42,742 nucleotides of DNA, taken from an uncultured Lachnospiraceae bacterium (GTDB taxonomy: Bacteria; Bacillota; Clostridia; Lachnospirales; Lachnospiraceae). The translations under genes and the position numbers were made by a program. Position 1 is the first letter of the stretch; each line of letters starts with the position of its first letter. Below the pieces are notes generated by a model. It saw nothing but the letters and a program-made list of their open reading frames with translations. It was not told the DNA's origin and ran no database searches. This document shows, in pieces, positions 40,174 through 42,742 of this stretch. The DNA is taken from NCBI GenBank assembly GCA_900550285.1, contig URRW01000023.1, positions 1 to 42,742 on the forward strand, written 5' to 3'.

Positions 40174-41836
40174 AGGAAGCGGCGCGCGCCGGAAGCGGGG
40201 CAGAACGCGTGCCTTTGCAGCCGCACTGGCAGCGTCGGTCGGTTTTGCGGCGATGCTTTCGGGCTGTAGCGGCGCTGTGCCTGCTGGGGCGCAGGGAAGC
40301 GTTGGAGAGGAAGAAGGTCAGGGGACAGCCGCTGTAAATGATACGGAAAGCAGCGCCGCTTTTCTGGACGGCATGGAGGACAGCTCCGGCGGGGACGCTT
40401 TGCCGAATGGAGCCGTATCCGAAAACGCGGCAGGCGGAGCGGTTTCCGGAAATGGGACGGAAAGCGCCGCCGCAAAAGAGCGGGAGCGGGTGAAGGTGCG
40501 CGGCATTTATGTAAGCGGCCCGATGGCGGGGACAGCCGGGATGGACGAGCTGATCCGTCTGGTGGATGAGACGGAGCTGAACGCGCTTGTCATCGACGTT
40601 AAAAATGACGACGGCTATCTGACCTGCGATTTAAACGTGCCCTTTGCAGAGCAGATCGGCGCTCAGAAGCATTATGTGAAGGACATGCCGGCGCTCATCC
40701 GGAAGTGTAAGGAAAAAGGCATTTATCTGATCGCGCGGATCGTGGCGTTTAAGGATCCGGTGCTGGCGGAGGCGATGCCGGAGCTTTCCCTGCACAAGAC
40801 GGACGGAAGCATTTTTTACGATAAAAGCGGGTTGGCGTGGGTCAATCCCTACCGGACGGAGGTGTGGGATTATCTCGTTTCCGTGGGCGTAGCGGCGGTG
40901 CAGCTGGGATTTGACGAGGTGCAGTTCGACTATGTGCGTTTTTCGACGGACAGCGGGATGAAGCAGGTGGATTTCGGCGGCAGCGCGCAGGGAAAGACGA
41001 AGATGGACGCGATCACGGGATTTACGGAGTATGCGTCGGAAAAGCTGCACGACATGGGCGCGGCGGTTTCGGCGGACGTGTACGGCGTGGTGATCGACAG
41101 CCGGATTGATCAGGAGATCGTGGGACAGGATTATGCAGAAATGTGCCGGTCGCTGGATGCGATCAGCCCGATGGTCTATCCGTCCCATTACGGGCCGTAT
41201 AATTATAATATCCCGATCCCGGATGCGCAGCCCTACGATACGGTGCTGGCGGCGATGCAGGCGTCGAAGATGGCGCTGGCGGGGCTGGATCCCAAAACCG
41301 GGGCAAAGCCGGAGGAAGAGGGCGCTGCAGAAAGCCCGGCGGGCGTGAGCGGCAATGACGCCGCCGCAGGGGCGGAGGACGTCAGCGGCAACGATGCGGT
41401 ATCAGCGGAAAGCGTCAGCGGCAGCGATGCCGCAGAAACGGAAAGCGCCAGCGGCAATGACGCTGCGGGGACAGAAAATGTCAGCGGCAGCGAGCTTCCC
41501 GCCCCGGCGGTGACGAGCGATGAAGAAATCGCAGCGCTTGCGCCGCAGGAGGGCGTGCGCGCTTCCGTAAGACCGTGGCTGCAGGACTTTACCGCCACAT
41601 GGGTAAAAGGCCATATTCCGTACGGAGCGGAGGAAATCCGGGCGCAGATCCAGGCGGTGTACGACGCGGGCTATGACGAATGGATTTTGTGGAACGCGGC
41701 AAACCGCTATACGGAGGAAGGTCTGTACGGGCCGGACGGCAAACCGGAGCAGGAAGGGACAGCGGAAACAGAGACGGGAACAGAAGCCGGGATACCGGCA
41801 GAAAACGCCGGTCTGGAAACGGCAGGAGGAGTATGA
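40145..41836 (+). CDS. Lipoprotein with putative glycoside hydrolase domain (DUF4015) and SGND repeats
   Basis: A 563-residue secreted lipoprotein. A basic start and hydrophobic helix lead to the lipobox MLSGC (Cys at about residue 40). A low-complexity Gly/Ser/Ala linker follows, then a (beta/alpha)8-type DUF4015 domain from VRGIYVSGPMAGTAG, with NALVIDVKNDDGYLT, GFDEVQFDYVRFSTD and ISPMVYPSHY, ending RPWLQDFTATW and YDEWILWNAANRY. Inside the domain, about residues 401-451 hold five (V/A)SG(N/S)D repeats, each 11-12 residues. It probably acts on a cell-surface polysaccharide. It overlaps trmN6 (29 nt) and rsmI (4 nt). Confidence 0.85.
   Translation: MRFTKFTDIEGSGARRKRGRTRAFAAALAASVGFAAMLSGCSGAVPAGAQGSVGEEEGQGTAAVNDTESSAAFLDGMEDSSGGDALPNGAVSENAAGGAVSGNGTESAAAKERERVKVRGIYVSGPMAGTAGMDELIRLVDETELNALVIDVKNDDGYLTCDLNVPFAEQIGAQKHYVKDMPALIRKCKEKGIYLIARIVAFKDPVLAEAMPELSLHKTDGSIFYDKSGLAWVNPYRTEVWDYLVSVGVAAVQLGFDEVQFDYVRFSTDSGMKQVDFGGSAQGKTKMDAITGFTEYASEKLHDMGAAVSADVYGVVIDSRIDQEIVGQDYAEMCRSLDAISPMVYPSHYGPYNYNIPIPDAQPYDTVLAAMQASKMALAGLDPKTGAKPEEEGAAESPAGVSGNDAAAGAEDVSGNDAVSAESVSGSDAAETESASGNDAAGTENVSGSELPAPAVTSDEEIAALAPQEGVRASVRPWLQDFTATWVKGHIPYGAEEIRAQIQAVYDAGYDEWILWNAANRYTEEGLYGPDGKPEQEGTAETETGTEAGIPAENAGLETAGGV
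41345..41497 (+). repeat. Tandem VSGND-coding repeats
   Basis: Five units starting at 41345, 41381, 41414, 41447 and 41480 (periods 36, 33, 33 and 33 nt), each beginning with G-C/T-S-G codons for (V/A)SG(N/S)D or E. The period is always a multiple of three, so copies can be gained or lost without a frameshift. Confidence 0.8.
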
Positions 41837-42672
41837 TGGCGGGAACGTTATATTTGTGCGCGACGCCGATCGGCAATCTGGGAGACATGACGCCGAGGGT
41901 CGTGGAGACGCTGCGCAGCGTGGATCTGATCGCGGCGGAGGATACGCGCAACAGCTTAAAGCTGTTGACGCATTTTGAGATCCACACGCCGATGACGAGC
42001 TACCATGAATACAATAAGGTGGAAAAAGCGCACGCGCTGATCGCAAAAATGGCGCAGGGGCAGGATGTGGCGCTGATCACGGACGCGGGAACGCCTGCGA
42101 TTTCCGATCCGGGCGAGGTGCTTGTAAAGCTGTGCCATGAGGCGGGCATCCATGTGACGAGTCTGCCCGGCGCGGCGGCGTGCATTACGGCGCTGACGCT
42201 GTCCGGGCTTCCTGCGAGGCGGTTTTGTTTTGAAGGCTTTCTGCCGCCGGACAAAAAGGAGCGGGCAGAGGTGCTGGAGGAATGCCGCAGCGAGAGCCGC
42301 ACGATGATTTTTTATGAAGCGCCCCATCACTTGAAAAAGACGCTGCAGGAGCTGTATGCCGCGCTGGGAGACAGGCGCGCGACGCTCTGCCGGGAGCTGA
42401 CCAAAAAATTCGAGACGGTAATGCCGACGACGCTTTTGGGCGCGCTGGATTTTTATGAGGCAAACGAGCCGCGCGGCGAATATGTGCTTGTGATCGAAGG
42501 AAGAAGCCGGGAAGAGAAGCGCAGGGAAGCGCAGGAAAACTGGCTGGAAATGCCGGTGGCAGAGCATGTGGCGCTCTACGAGAAGCAGGGAATGGAGCGA
42601 AAAGAGGCGATGAAGCAGGCGGCAAAGGACCGGGGCGTGAGTAAACGGGACATTTATCAGGCGCTGTTGTAG
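41833..42672 (+). CDS. rsmI: 16S rRNA (cytidine1402-2'-O)-methyltransferase
   Basis: About 279 residues, the usual RsmI length. It begins MAGTLYLCATPIGNLGDMTPR, then AEDTRNSLKLLTHF, LITDAGTPAISDPGEVLV, LPGAAACITALTLSGLP, FEGFLPPDKKER and FYEAPHHLKKTLQEL, with a C-terminal GVSKRDIYQALL. It methylates the ribose of C1402 in 16S rRNA near the decoding site. ATGs at 41833 and 41836 are both possible; AGGAGGAG lies just upstream. It keeps the Bacillus yabB-yabC order. Confidence 0.95.
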   Translation: MMAGTLYLCATPIGNLGDMTPRVVETLRSVDLIAAEDTRNSLKLLTHFEIHTPMTSYHEYNKVEKAHALIAKMAQGQDVALITDAGTPAISDPGEVLVKLCHEAGIHVTSLPGAAACITALTLSGLPARRFCFEGFLPPDKKERAEVLEECRSESRTMIFYEAPHHLKKTLQELYAALGDRRATLCRELTKKFETVMPTTLLGALDFYEANEPRGEYVLVIEGRSREEKRREAQENWLEMPVAEHVALYEKQGMERKEAMKQAAKDRGVSKRDIYQALL

Positions 42673-42742
42673 GAAACGGGAAAGCCCGCCCTCCGGCAGC
42701 ATCCGGCTCTGCGCAGCCTCTGCACGGCTTTCTGCGTCAGCC
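42673..42742. other. Window end, possible start of another family II palindrome
   Basis: No gene is seen. The last nine bases, GCGTCAGCC, match the arm segment just outside the conserved shoulder in palindrome copy 2 (31939-31947). The sequence stops before the conserved part, so this stays a guess. Confidence 0.15.

Overview
The window looks like a spore-forming member of the Lachnospiraceae (Clostridia, Bacillota). The evidence is the conserved order hup-rqcP-yabP-yabQ-divIC-spoIIE-tilS-hpt-ftsH, a CotS-family coat kinase homologue, the yaaO/gmk-like/holB/yaaT/trmN6/rsmI cluster, RBSs of the AGGAGG type, and tRNA genes without an encoded CCA. No species call is possible from sequence reading alone.

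Positions 1-9264 are clearly AT-rich with AT-ending codons. They hold a six-gene TerY-phosphorylation-type operon (172-5582): two von Willebrand A proteins, a kinase with a changed catalytic loop, a pseudokinase, a PP2C phosphatase and a stand-alone TerY-C-like zinc protein. Two large palindromes follow, then a MATE exporter, an EpsC-type serine acetyltransferase, a small ArsR regulator, and tRNA-Phe and tRNA-Lys. Just after tRNA-Lys the base composition changes abruptly to GC-rich for the rest of the window. This suggests either an island edge at a tRNA gene or an assembly join.

Positions 9516-20218 are accessory. They hold an AIM24-like protein, an XRE regulator with an ImmA-like partner that has lost its HExxH motif, and a lantibiotic/bacitracin-type ABC transporter (ATPase plus two permeases) divergent from an OmpR-type response regulator and a histidine kinase. 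CCA-adding enzyme, a YihS-like AGE-family isomerase and the CotS-like protein follow. Positions 20331-27889 are the conserved sporulation/division/ribosome cluster ending in ftsH. Its SpoIIE consists only of the soluble part. Positions 28196-31874 encode a GH13 alpha-glucan hydrolase, a YczE-like membrane protein and a HAD phosphatase. Positions 32335-42672 hold the yaaO...rsmI cluster, with pyk and glpK lying between the decarboxylase and the guanylate kinase-like gene.

The most unusual non-genic features are long imperfect palindromes whose cores are conserved between copies, while the self-complementary arms differ in sequence from copy to copy. One family (about 120 bp) occurs twice at 5620-6002. 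A second family (257-275 bp) occurs at 22281-22555, where it forms the leader of spoIIE, and at 31900-32156. The second family has a 37-nt core and compensatory base changes. Together with the expanded TerY-type operon, these are the best candidates for something not yet described.
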